This document shows, in pieces, positions 17,269-25,366 of a stretch of 35,247 nucleotides of DNA. The notes under the pieces are model-generated. The model was not told the origin of the DNA, did not search any database, and saw only the letters and a program-made list of their open reading frames with translations. The translations under genes and the position numbers were made by a program. The stretch comes from Rhodospirillales bacterium CG15_BIG_FIL_POST_REV_8_21_14_020_66_15 (GTDB lineage: Bacteria > Pseudomonadota > Alphaproteobacteria > Rhodospirillales > Casp-alpha2), in NCBI GenBank assembly GCA_002781745.1, contig PFFW01000074.1, positions 1 to 35,247 on the forward strand, read 5' to 3'. The stretch's first letter is position 1, and each line of letters starts with the position of its first letter.

Positions 17269-18660
17269 ATGACCGAAATTCTCAAATGCATCTCCCCCGT
17301 CGACGGATCGGTCTACGCCGAACGTCCCGCCGCCGGGGAGGCCGAGATCCAGGCCGCCCTGGACCGCGCCACCGCCTGCCAGGAGCTTTGGCGCGAGATG
17401 CCCGTGGCCGACCGGGCGGCGGTCTGTTCGCGCATGGTCGACGCCTTCGTCCAGGATCCCGACGCCGTGGCCGGGGAACTGGCTTGGCAGATGGGGCGGC
17501 CCGTGCGCTACGGCGCCGGCGAGGTGCGCGGGTTCGAGGAACGGGCGCGGCACATGATCGCCATCGCCGATGAAGCCCTGGCCGATCGGGCCGTCGCCGC
17601 GAAGGAGGGCTTCACCCGCTTCATCCGGCGCATGCCGCTCGGCGTGGTCTTCGTGGTCGCCCCCTGGAACTATCCCTATCTGACGGCGGTCAACGCCATC
17701 GTGCCGGCGATCATGGCCGGCAACGCGGTGGTCCTGAAGCACGCGACGCAGACGCCCTTGTGCGGGGAGCGCATCGCCCGCGCGTTCCGCGCCGCCGGGG
17801 CGCCCGACGGCCTGTTCCAGGTGCTGCACCTGACCCATGACCAGACGGCGCGCGTGGTCGCAGCACCCGAGGTCGATTTCGTCGCCTTCACCGGCTCCGT
17901 CCCCGGCGGCGCGGCCATGGAGCGCGCGGCGGCCGGCCGTTTCATCGGGCTGGGGCTGGAGCTGGGCGGCAAGGACCCGGCCTACGTGCGGGCCGACGCC
18001 AACCTGCCCCACGCCATCGAGAACGTGACCGACGGCGCGTTCTTCAATTCGGGGCAGAGCTGCTGCGGGATCGAGCGCGTCTACGTGCACGAGGCCGTCT
18101 ACGACGACTTCGTCCAGGGCATGGTCGATCTGGCCAGGCAGTACGTCCTGGGCGACCCGCTGGACACAGGGACGACGCTCGGCCCCATGGTGCGGACGCG
18201 CGCCGCCGACTTCGTGCGCGGCCAGATCGCCGAGGCGGTCGCGGCCGGGGCGACGGCCCTGATCGATCCCAAGGCTTTCCCCCGCGACGCCGCGGGCAGC
18301 CCCTACATGGCGCCGCAGGTGCTGACCGGCGTCGATCACTCCATGCGCGTGATGACCGAGGAATCCTTCGGCCCCGTGGTCGGCGTGATGAAGGTGAAAT
18401 CCGACGACGCGGCCGTGGCCCTGATGAACGACAGCGACTTCGGCCTGACCGCCAGCATCTGGACCGCCGACGAAGGCGCCGCCCTGGCGCTGGGTGCCCG
18501 CGTCGAAACGGGGACGCTGTTCATGAACCGGGCCGACTACCTGGACCCGGCCCTCGCCTGGACCGGGGTCAAGAACTCGGGCCGCGGCTGTACTCTTTCC
18601 GTGCTGGGCTACGACCACCTGACCCGGCCCATGTCCTTCCACCTTCGAACTCTGGTTTAA
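17269..18660 (+). CDS. aldehyde dehydrogenase family protein
   Basis: A 463-residue NAD(P)-dependent aldehyde dehydrogenase. Motifs in order: APWNYPYL (131-138), FTGSVPGG (207-214), catalytic base E231 in LELGGKDPAYV, catalytic C265 in NSGQSCCGIERVYV, and EESFGPVVGV. The substrate is not evident; the N-terminal arm (ISPVDGSVYAERPAAGEAE) resembles succinate-semialdehyde or amino-aldehyde-type enzymes. It is first in a three-gene rightward operon with Fe-ADH (5-base gap) and a GS-like ligase. One possibility is oxidation of a gamma-glutamylated amino-aldehyde made from an amino alcohol by its neighbours. ATG 17269 has no strong ribosome binding site. Confidence 0.92.
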   Translation: MTEILKCISPVDGSVYAERPAAGEAEIQAALDRATACQELWREMPVADRAAVCSRMVDAFVQDPDAVAGELAWQMGRPVRYGAGEVRGFEERARHMIAIADEALADRAVAAKEGFTRFIRRMPLGVVFVVAPWNYPYLTAVNAIVPAIMAGNAVVLKHATQTPLCGERIARAFRAAGAPDGLFQVLHLTHDQTARVVAAPEVDFVAFTGSVPGGAAMERAAAGRFIGLGLELGGKDPAYVRADANLPHAIENVTDGAFFNSGQSCCGIERVYVHEAVYDDFVQGMVDLARQYVLGDPLDTGTTLGPMVRTRAADFVRGQIAEAVAAGATALIDPKAFPRDAAGSPYMAPQVLTGVDHSMRVMTEESFGPVVGVMKVKSDDAAVALMNDSDFGLTASIWTADEGAALALGARVETGTLFMNRADYLDPALAWTGVKNSGRGCTLSVLGYDHLTRPMSFHLRTLV

Positions 18661-18665
18661 CGCAC

Positions 18666-19841
18666 ATGACGAACATGCCGCTCAACGGGAATTGGAACTA
18701 CCCGACCGCCATCCGCTTCGGCGCCGGGCGCGTGAGGGAACTGGGCGAGGCCTGCAGGCAGGCCGGGATTTCCAAACCGCTGCTGGTCACCGACCCGAGC
18801 CTGGCGGCCCTGCCCATGGTCGAGGATGCGATCAAGGCGGTCGAAGGGGCCGGGCTTGCCGTCAAGGTGTTCTCGGCCATCAAGGGCAACCCGACGCTGG
18901 AGAACGTCGAGGCCGGGGTCGCGGCATTCAGGACGGGCGGCCACGACGGGGTCGTCGCCTTCGGCGGCGGCAGCGCGCTCGACGCGGGCAAGGCCATCGC
19001 CTTCCAGGCGGGGCAGACGCGGCGCCTCTGGGATTTCGAGGACGTGGGCGACAACTGGACCCGCGCCGACCCGGCCGGGATCGCGCCCAACGTCTGCGTC
19101 GCCACGACCTCCGGCACCGGGTCCGACGTGGGCCGCGCCGCCGTCATCACCGACGCGGCACGCCATGTGAAGAAGGTGATCTTTCATCCCAGGATGATGC
19201 CGAGCGTCACCGTCGCCGACCCGGCCCTCACGGTCGGCCTGCCGCCGCACGTGACGGCGGCGACCGGCATGGACGCCCTGTCGCACAATCTGGAAGCCTA
19301 TCTGGCGCCGTTCTATCATCCCTTCGCCAAGGGGGTGGCGCTGGAGGGCATGCGGCTGGTCAAGGACTGGCTGCCGACGGCGGTCAGGGACGGCGGGAAC
19401 ATCGCGGCCCGGTCGCACATGATGGCGGCGGCCATGGCCGGGGCGACGGCGTTCCAGCGCGGCCTCGGCGGCATCCATGCGCTGGCCCATCCGCTGGGGG
19501 CGCTTTACGACGCCCACCACGGGCTCCTCAACGCCGTGCTCATGCCCTATGTGGTCAACGCCAACAAGGGTGCGGTCGAACGGGATCTGACCGATCTCGC
19601 CCGCGCCCTGGACCTGGCCGAGTATTCCCCCGCCGGGGTGATCCGCTGGATCCTCGACCTGCGCGCCGAGATCGGCATTCCCCACACGCTGGCCGAGATC
19701 GGCATTCCCGGCGACGATGCTGCGACGGTCGGCGCCATGGCGGTCGAGGACCCCACGGCGGGCGGAAATCCGATACAGTTCACTCAGGACCAGTACGCGG
19801 CATTGTTCCTGGACGCCCATGGCGGCCGTCTGGAATTCTAG
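18666..19841 (+). CDS. iron-containing (group III) alcohol dehydrogenase
   Basis: A 391-residue NAD(P)-linked Fe-ADH. The nucleotide-binding turn is GGGSALDAGKA (100-110), with TTSGTGSDVG (147-156). Predicted metal ligands are D203 and H207 in GMDALSHNLEAY, H271 in GGIHALAHPLG and H285 in DAHHG; their spacing matches FucO-type enzymes. It likely interconverts an alcohol and an aldehyde that the adjacent aldehyde dehydrogenase then oxidises. A homologous group, PhpC, acts on phosphonoacetaldehyde/2-hydroxyethylphosphonate, which is of interest given the phosphonate genes nearby. The start at 18666 is 5 bases after the upstream stop; an in-frame ATG at codon 4 is an alternative. Confidence 0.92.
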   Translation: MTNMPLNGNWNYPTAIRFGAGRVRELGEACRQAGISKPLLVTDPSLAALPMVEDAIKAVEGAGLAVKVFSAIKGNPTLENVEAGVAAFRTGGHDGVVAFGGGSALDAGKAIAFQAGQTRRLWDFEDVGDNWTRADPAGIAPNVCVATTSGTGSDVGRAAVITDAARHVKKVIFHPRMMPSVTVADPALTVGLPPHVTAATGMDALSHNLEAYLAPFYHPFAKGVALEGMRLVKDWLPTAVRDGGNIAARSHMMAAAMAGATAFQRGLGGIHALAHPLGALYDAHHGLLNAVLMPYVVNANKGAVERDLTDLARALDLAEYSPAGVIRWILDLRAEIGIPHTLAEIGIPGDDAATVGAMAVEDPTAGGNPIQFTQDQYAALFLDAHGGRLEF

Positions 19842-19877
19842 GCCGGGCGCCCGACAGGGGCAGGGAGGGAGAAAACG

Positions 19878-21245
19878 ATGCAGCCGGAAAACGTGAAGAC
19901 CGCGGCCGACGCCAAAAAGATCATCGCCGCGCGGGGGGCCGATTACGTCAAGGTCGGCGTGGTCGACATGGACGGCGTCATGCGCGGCAAGTACATGAAG
20001 GCCGACAAGTTCGTCTCCTCCCTCGACAAGGGCTTCGGCTTCTGCGACGTGGTGCTGGGCTGGGACTCCAACGACCAGTTGTATGACAACGTCTCCGTCA
20101 CCGGCTGGCACACGGGCTATCCCGACGCCCCCGTGCGCATCCTGCCCGAGACCTGCCGCGAGATCGCCTGGGAGGACGACATGCTGTTCTTCCTGGGCGA
20201 ATTCGACGGCGCCTACGAGGCCGTGTGCCCCCGCGCCGTGCTGCGCCGCACGCTGGAGCGCGCCGAGCAAATGGGCTTCAAGGTGCTGGCCGGCTTCGAA
20301 TACGAATTCTTCATGTTCGAGGAAACGCCGGACAGCGTGCGCGAAAAGAACTACCGCGACCTCAAGCCGATCCAGCCGGGCTTCTTCGGCTATTCCATGC
20401 TGCGCTCGACGGTCGAAAGCGACCTCTATCGCGACCTGCTCGACGGCTGCCTCAAGATGGACATGGCCTTGGAGGGCCTGCACGAGGAAACGGGGCCGGG
20501 CGTGCTCGAAGCCGCCATTCAGGTCGACGGCGCGCTCTCGGCCGCCGACAAGGCCGTGCTGTTCAAGACGTTCGCCAAGATCATGGCGCAGAAGCGGGGC
20601 CTCATGGCGACCTTCATGGCGCGCTGGTCGCCGGACTGGCCGGGCCAGTCGGGCCATATCCACATGTCGCTGACCAACAAGGCGGGCAAGCCGATCTTCC
20701 TGGACCGGAAAAAGCCCCATGGCATGAGCGACACCATGCGCCATTTCGTCGGCGGGCAGCAGAAACTGATGCCCGAATTGCTCGCCATGATCGCCGGCAC
20801 GGTCAACAGCTACACCCGCCTAGTGCCGGGCTTCTGGGCGCCGACGGACGCGACCTGGGGCGTCGACAACCGGACCTGCGCGATCCGCATCATCCCCGGT
20901 TCGGAAAAATCGCAGCGCGTGGAATTCCGCGTCGCCGCGGCCGACGCCAACCCCTACCTGGCGCTCGCCGCCGGCATCGGCGCCGGGCTGTGGGGGATCG
21001 AGCACGGGATCGAGCCCGAGGCGGCGGTCGAGGGCAACGCCTACGACAAGACGTTCCCCAAACGCCTCAACCTGCCGCGCACCCTGATGGACGCGGCCGG
21101 GATGCTCAAGGCGTCGAAGCCCGCGCGCGCACTCTTTGGTGAGTCTTTCGTCGACCACTACGCCGCGACCCGCGAATGGGAGGAACGCCAATTTCGCCGC
21201 GCCGTCACCGACTGGGAGATGGAGCGGTATTTTGAGATTATTTAG
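19878..21245 (+). CDS. glutamine-synthetase-like ligase (possible gamma-glutamyl-amine synthetase)
   Basis: A 455-residue member of the glutamine synthetase superfamily. N-terminal beta-grasp: VVDMDGVMRGKYM (28-40). Catalytic domain: FEYEFFMFEE (140-149) for metal binding, GHIHMSL (259-265), NSYTRLVPGFWAPT (310-323) and RVEFR (347-351). The absence of a typical adenylylation-site segment and its place behind aldehyde and alcohol dehydrogenases point to the GlnT/PuuA/GlnA4 group, which glutamylates amines, rather than ammonia-assimilating GlnA. The amine is unknown; ethanolamine-like compounds fit the neighbours. AGGGAG precedes ATG 19878. Base composition changes sharply right after its stop codon. 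Confidence 0.88.
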   Translation: MQPENVKTAADAKKIIAARGADYVKVGVVDMDGVMRGKYMKADKFVSSLDKGFGFCDVVLGWDSNDQLYDNVSVTGWHTGYPDAPVRILPETCREIAWEDDMLFFLGEFDGAYEAVCPRAVLRRTLERAEQMGFKVLAGFEYEFFMFEETPDSVREKNYRDLKPIQPGFFGYSMLRSTVESDLYRDLLDGCLKMDMALEGLHEETGPGVLEAAIQVDGALSAADKAVLFKTFAKIMAQKRGLMATFMARWSPDWPGQSGHIHMSLTNKAGKPIFLDRKKPHGMSDTMRHFVGGQQKLMPELLAMIAGTVNSYTRLVPGFWAPTDATWGVDNRTCAIRIIPGSEKSQRVEFRVAAADANPYLALAAGIGAGLWGIEHGIEPEAAVEGNAYDKTFPKRLNLPRTLMDAAGMLKASKPARALFGESFVDHYAATREWEERQFRRAVTDWEMERYFEII

Positions 21246-21259
21246 AGGCGTTGGGTCAG

Positions 21260-23005
21260 ATGGCATATTGCCTAGGAATTGAGGCGCTAGGACAATGTGG
21301 CTACGACCCAGCCAACCCTGCACATGTGTACTTCAGTATCGGTGAAGCGATTGCAGCATTAAGCATTACGTTACTCGTGCCGCAGTTCTTAAGGCCGATC
21401 TATGTGTTTCGTTTAAGGTCAAGGGCAATCAAAGAGTGGCATATTTACGGATGCGTCCTCGCTGCCGCAGCGATGGTCATCTTTGCCGCAATTTTACCAA
21501 GCCTCGGTGTCGCGTCAGGCGCTCTTTGGGCATATCCAATTCTATGGGAGACGGGGGGAGGAATCCTGTTCTTCCTTGCCATCGCAACTTTGGTGTTTGC
21601 GGTGTTTCGTCCCGCCAAGCCCGCATCGGTTAATCTGGAACGCTTCGCCTATGGGGCGGTAGATTTTTTGGCTCATGCGACCGACAAGGATCGAGCCGAG
21701 TTCTCTACCGATCTCCGCTTTTGTATTTACGATATGGTTCGCAAAGCGGACCTGCGCCAACGCCTCTGGAGCCCATCAGCATTCGTACTATTCACAAAAC
21801 GCAAGGAGTTGCGTGAATCCGATTTTGCCTCGGCATTCCTGCGGGTGCTTTCTGACCCAGCGTTTTGTCAGGTGCTTGTGCGGGATACGCCATGGAACAC
21901 GGCCCTCATACTTCAAGAGATCGAAAAGTATTTTGGGGAGTGTGAATCTATTACCGAATTTGTCCGCGAGATCGCCCGACAATCGATACTCATGGATGAC
22001 TCAATGTTTGCCAGAGAGATTGAGTACAAGGGTTTTCGGGAAACGTCAGTTATCAGTGAGACGTTGTTTGGCAATCACCATATAGCCCGCTTCTACACAC
22101 CTCTGAACGGGGTGTGGTTTGGTGATACGGCGGACCTTGAGGTGGGGCAGATCAAGCGGGTTTCTCGCGCCCTGTTATTGACGGTGAAGTCATTGCTCTT
22201 GGCAAGATCCTATTGGCCGCAACATGGACTTCACGGCGCGTCAGACCTTGTATCGTCCGTGGCCCGAGATATTTGCCAAAGAGTTCGTAACAATAGGGCC
22301 GACTACAGGCTGGTTCATGCCTTAGAGTTTGACTTGTTTCAGATGGTCGATAAGACCCGAAAGCACTTAGGTGAACTGGATGATGGCGTCTATGCCCGCC
22401 TGTTTTTCAAACCCAAGGACGATGCCGAAAAGGACATGGTGCGCGACTTTACGTTGTTGGATGAAATCGCTGAGGTCGTTGTCGACTACGCATTCTCTTT
22501 CTGCAACGACTTCGAAGGAGGTGAAGATTCGTTTTGGTCCTCCGCCATCTCAATTAATCGGCACGTGTTTGATCAGTTTGGGGGGAATGAAGCGGGTTTT
22601 GACCCATTGCAACAACGTGTTGCGTTGAAGATATTGCGCAAAGTCGATGAAAACCTTGAAGGTTGGTATCCCGCTATTTCCCGCATGTTTTTGTCGACAA
22701 TCGGATTTTATGAACCTCCCAAGGAGGAAGATAAAAACAAGCCGTGGGAGTTGTTCGTTCACGCATTCTTCTATCGATTTCAGGCGTTTCCTGAGTTCTA
22801 CGATAAGGATAGAGACAAAGCCGAAACGTATCTCCCTAACGACGTTCGGTATGACCCCAAGCGGCGAAGCATCATCAAGACGTATCTAGGCGGCGACGAG
22901 CAGGAGACCGCACTCAGCGGTCTAGACCTACCAGAGATCAATATTAATGATCATCTTCGCTCGAAATCAGCGGGCGATGGCGATGCAGAGAAAGATAATG
23001 GGTGA
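21260..23005 (+). CDS. orphan membrane protein of unknown family, atypical base composition
   Basis: I do not recognise this 581-residue protein. The N-terminus has three hydrophobic segments: AIAALSITLLVPQFL, VLAAAAMVIFAAILPSLG and GGGILFFLAIATLVFAVF (about residues 30-115). The remaining 460 residues look cytosolic and helical, with many charged and aromatic residues (ERFAYGAVDFLAHATDKDRAEF, HALEFDLFQMVDKTRKHLGELD, VVVDYAFSFCNDFEGGED) and an acidic tail. No catalytic motif is visible. Two 60-base lines I counted had 52% and 48% G+C, against 65% in a line of the Fe-ADH gene, with frequent AT-ending codons, suggesting acquisition by transfer. ATG 21260 has AGAGG 11 bases upstream; TTG 21251 would add three residues. 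It sits between the GS-like gene and the AEP regulator without obvious functional link. Confidence 0.85.
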   Translation: MAYCLGIEALGQCGYDPANPAHVYFSIGEAIAALSITLLVPQFLRPIYVFRLRSRAIKEWHIYGCVLAAAAMVIFAAILPSLGVASGALWAYPILWETGGGILFFLAIATLVFAVFRPAKPASVNLERFAYGAVDFLAHATDKDRAEFSTDLRFCIYDMVRKADLRQRLWSPSAFVLFTKRKELRESDFASAFLRVLSDPAFCQVLVRDTPWNTALILQEIEKYFGECESITEFVREIARQSILMDDSMFAREIEYKGFRETSVISETLFGNHHIARFYTPLNGVWFGDTADLEVGQIKRVSRALLLTVKSLLLARSYWPQHGLHGASDLVSSVARDICQRVRNNRADYRLVHALEFDLFQMVDKTRKHLGELDDGVYARLFFKPKDDAEKDMVRDFTLLDEIAEVVVDYAFSFCNDFEGGEDSFWSSAISINRHVFDQFGGNEAGFDPLQQRVALKILRKVDENLEGWYPAISRMFLSTIGFYEPPKEEDKNKPWELFVHAFFYRFQAFPEFYDKDRDKAETYLPNDVRYDPKRRSIIKTYLGGDEQETALSGLDLPEININDHLRSKSAGDGDAEKDNG

Positions 23006-23041
23006 GGTCAGAGGGGCGGACACAATTCCCACGCCTACACC

Positions 23042-23908
23042 CTAATCCCGCTCCGCGGCCGCCATCTCCCAGAACGCCCGCACCACCCGCGTCTCGGCCC
23101 GGTTCTCCAGGCAGACCATGTATTCGTGCATGGGCAGCTTGCAGTCCTTCAACTCGACCATGGCGAGGCGGTTGTCGTGCCCGAATTCGGGCTTGGAGAC
23201 GAAGCCGATGCCGTTGCCCGTGGCGACGGCCTCGCGGATGCTCTCGCGGCCCTCGACCTCCATCACCGGCCCCATCCGCAGCTCCAGGCGCGCGAATTCC
23301 TGTTCGACCAGCCGCCGGGTGGTCGAGCCGCGCTCGCGCAGCACCAGCGGCTCGCCGGCCAGTTCCTTGAACCGGATCGCGCCGCGCCCGGCCCAGGGAT
23401 GGTCGCGGCTGAGGACGGCGACCAGGGGGTCGTCGCGCAGGCTGAGGACCTTGAGCCGCGCGTCGTCGGGCACGTGGGCGAACACGCCGACATCGGCGTC
23501 GAAGTCGTAAAGCTGGTTCAGGATGTCTTCCGAGTTGCCGATCTTCAGGTTCACGGTCACGCCCGGATAGAGGTTGCGGAAGGCGCGCACGATGCGCAGC
23601 ACATGGAACGGCGCGTCGGCCGACAGGGTCAGGGTGCCGATCAGGAGGTTCTGCGACTCCTTCAGGAACTCCAGGGCCTCGCCCTCGCATTCGAACATGC
23701 GGTTGGTGATGGCGAGGAGATGCCGGCCGGCGTCGGTCAGCGCGACCGAGCGCGAGGTGCGGTTGAACAGCAGGATGTCGAAGTCCTTCTCCAGCTTGCG
23801 CACCTGGTCGGACAGGGTCGGCTGGGTCAGGTGCAGGTGTTCGGCGGCCTTGGAGAAACCGCCCTGGGTGGCGACCGCGTGGAACGCGCGCAGCTGCGAA
23901 TAGTACAT
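23042..23908 (-). CDS. LysR-family regulator of 2-aminoethylphosphonate genes
   Basis: A 288-residue LysR-type regulator. The winged helix-turn-helix fills residues 1-60: YYSQLRAFHAVATQGGFSKAAEHLHLTQPTLSDQVRKLEKDF. The co-inducer domain starts near residue 90 (IGTLTLSADAPFHVLRIV). The sequence and context match the AEP-catabolism-associated LysR group (TIGR03339 type). It is divergent from the AEP transporter operon. A bipartite motif shared with the phnW and phnA upstream regions begins only 8 bases before its ATG, where an autoregulatory LysR site would be expected. The ATG is close to the AT-rich promoter, and no Shine-Dalgarno sequence is visible. The inducer is presumably AEP or a pathway intermediate. 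Confidence 0.9.
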   Translation of the reverse strand: MYYSQLRAFHAVATQGGFSKAAEHLHLTQPTLSDQVRKLEKDFDILLFNRTSRSVALTDAGRHLLAITNRMFECEGEALEFLKESQNLLIGTLTLSADAPFHVLRIVRAFRNLYPGVTVNLKIGNSEDILNQLYDFDADVGVFAHVPDDARLKVLSLRDDPLVAVLSRDHPWAGRGAIRFKELAGEPLVLRERGSTTRRLVEQEFARLELRMGPVMEVEGRESIREAVATGNGIGFVSKPEFGHDNRLAMVELKDCKLPMHEYMVCLENRAETRVVRAFWEMAAAERD

Positions 23909-24177
23909 AGATGAAACCTATATGATCTATATAAACTGACGATTTGATTTATATTTCGCCAATGTGATCGAGTCCATGGCGAAGCCCGCCGACAGGCGCG
24001 TTCGAGGGCGTTTCGCGTGCGGGCCCGGGGCGCTGCCGAGGAGGGCCGCGTCCCGCGGGGGGGGCTTTGACGCAATGCGGAAGAAAACCTGTCCCCTTTC
24101 AACAGAAATGATTAATACTGTCACACGCCGGTCATCCAATGTTCCGATAATCCGGCGGCCATACAGGGAGTATCACG
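23909..24177. other. lysR-aepX divergent intergenic region
   Basis: This 269-base region between divergent genes has an AT-rich left part (23911-23965) carrying the shared bipartite motif. A GC-rich middle follows, and near 24080-24101 the segment AAAACCTGTCCCCTTT resembles repetitive intergenic elements seen in many proteobacteria. A good GGGAG ribosome binding site precedes aepX. No protein gene is visible. Confidence 0.5.
23916..23947 (+). promoter_or_regulatory. AEP-module motif, copy 1 (lysR/aepX)
   Basis: ACCTAT (23916-23921), 17 bases, then ACGATTTGA (23939-23947). The same two blocks with the same 17-base gap recur upstream of phnW and phnA. This copy starts 8 bases before the lysR start codon and about 230 bases before aepX. 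Proposed LysR regulator site. Confidence 0.65.
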
Positions 24178-25221
24178 ATGAAAGCTAATTGGTTCAGCGG
24201 CCTCGGCTTGGGGCTCGCGGCGGCCGCGACGGCCGTCATTTTGGGCGCCGCGCCCGCCAAGGCGAAGACCGACCTGCTGGTCTACACGGCGGTCGAGGCG
24301 GACGAACTGAAGAAGTTCAAGACCGCCTTCGAAAAGGACTATCCGGACGTCAACATCAAGTGGGTTCGCGACTCGACGGGCATCATCACCTCCAAGCTGC
24401 TGGCCGAGAAGGACAACCCCCAGGCCGACATCGTCTGGGGCGTGGCCGCGACCAGCCTGCTGCTGCTCAGCGACCACAACTACTTCCAGGGCTATGCGCC
24501 CAAGGGTTTGGAGAAGCTGACCAAGAAGTACTATGACACGGCCAACAATCCGCCGCTGTGGGTCGGCCAGCGGGCCTGGATCGCGTCGGTCTGCTTCAAC
24601 ACGGTCGAAGGCGAGAAGCACAAGCTGCCGGTACCCAAGACCTGGGCCGACCTGACCAAGCCGGTCTACAAGGGCCATGTCATCATGCCGAACCCGAACT
24701 CCTCGGGCACGGGTTTCCTCGACGTGTCGTCGTGGATCCAGCTTCAGGGCGAGGACAAGGCCTGGAAATACATGGACGCGCTGCACGAGAACATCGCCCG
24801 CTATACGCATTCGGGCTCCAAGCCGTGCAAGCTGGCCGCCAAGGGCGAGATTCCCATCGGCATCTCGTTCGCCTACCGCGGCGCCAAGTCCAAGAACGCG
24901 GGTGCGCCGCTGGAAGTCATCGCGCCCGATGAAGGCGTGGGCTGGGACCTGGAATCCTTCGGCATCGTGCGCAACACCAAGAAGCTGAAAGCCGCGCGGG
25001 CGCTGGCCGACTGGTCCGTGTCGAAGACGGCGCAGGAGATCTACAACGAGGAATACGCGGTCGTCGCCATGCCCGGCGTCGCCAAGCCGGTGAAGAACTT
25101 TCCTCCGGGCATCGAAGACAAGATGATCAAGAACGACTTCAAATGGGCGGCCGCGAACCGCATCCGCGTGCTGGACGAGTGGCGCAAGCGCTACGACGGC
25201 AAGTCCGAGCCCAAGAAGTAG
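24178..25221 (+). CDS. aepX: 2-aminoethylphosphonate ABC transporter substrate-binding protein (AepX / PhnS2 type)
   Basis: A 347-residue periplasmic binding protein with a signal peptide ending AKA near residue 29. It is Fe(III)/polyamine-type in fold: TDLLVYTAVEADELKKFKTAFEKDYPDVNIKWVRDSTGIITSKLLAE, then NPQADIVWGVAATSLLLL and IMPNPNSSGTGFLDVSSW. This is the pattern of the putative AEP-binding protein found with PhnWAY genes (TIGR03261 type, AepX). It delivers AEP to the AepV/AepW transporter. GGGAG precedes the ATG. A strong hairpin terminator follows the gene, probably causing more binding protein to be made than transporter. Confidence 0.92.
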   Translation: MKANWFSGLGLGLAAAATAVILGAAPAKAKTDLLVYTAVEADELKKFKTAFEKDYPDVNIKWVRDSTGIITSKLLAEKDNPQADIVWGVAATSLLLLSDHNYFQGYAPKGLEKLTKKYYDTANNPPLWVGQRAWIASVCFNTVEGEKHKLPVPKTWADLTKPVYKGHVIMPNPNSSGTGFLDVSSWIQLQGEDKAWKYMDALHENIARYTHSGSKPCKLAAKGEIPIGISFAYRGAKSKNAGAPLEVIAPDEGVGWDLESFGIVRNTKKLKAARALADWSVSKTAQEIYNEEYAVVAMPGVAKPVKNFPPGIEDKMIKNDFKWAAANRIRVLDEWRKRYDGKSEPKK

Positions 25222-25251
25222 GATCGTCTTTCCGCACATGACGTGATCGGC

Positions 25252-25286
25252 AAGCCCCGGCTCCTGGAAAGGGGCCGGGGCTTTCT
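25252..25286 (+). terminator. intercistronic terminator/attenuator between aepX and aepV
   Basis: AAGCCCCGGC (25252-25261) pairs with GCCGGGGCTT (25274-25283); three inner pairs extend the stem to 13 bp around the loop TGGAAA. TTTCT follows. It lies 30 bases after the aepX stop and 81 bases before aepV. Partial read-through would set a high ratio of binding protein to membrane components. Confidence 0.85.
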
Positions 25287-25366
25287 GATTCGACGCCGGG
25301 GGCGCCGTGTGCCCGGTTGCGCACGGGGGGCGCCGGTCTGTTAGAATGCCGCCTTGGAGGGCAGGG

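Noticed and set aside
17051-17272. A 73-codon open frame before the aldehyde dehydrogenase
   Set aside because: The ATG lies in an inverted repeat, the end overlaps the dehydrogenase start out of frame, and the Pro/Arg/Gly-rich sequence lacks protein features.
17044-18642. A 532-codon minus-strand open frame
   Set aside because: It is antisense to the aldehyde dehydrogenase, which has all catalytic motifs. The translation shows only a GC-codon shadow composition.
18657-20744. A 695-codon minus-strand open frame
   Set aside because: It is antisense to the Fe-ADH and GS-like genes; no signal peptide, domain or ribosome binding site supports it.
21260-24177. A mobile element carrying the foreign gene
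   Set aside because: I looked for terminal inverted repeats, integrase or transposase genes and tRNA attachment sites and found none; only a 7-base direct repeat and composition support transfer.
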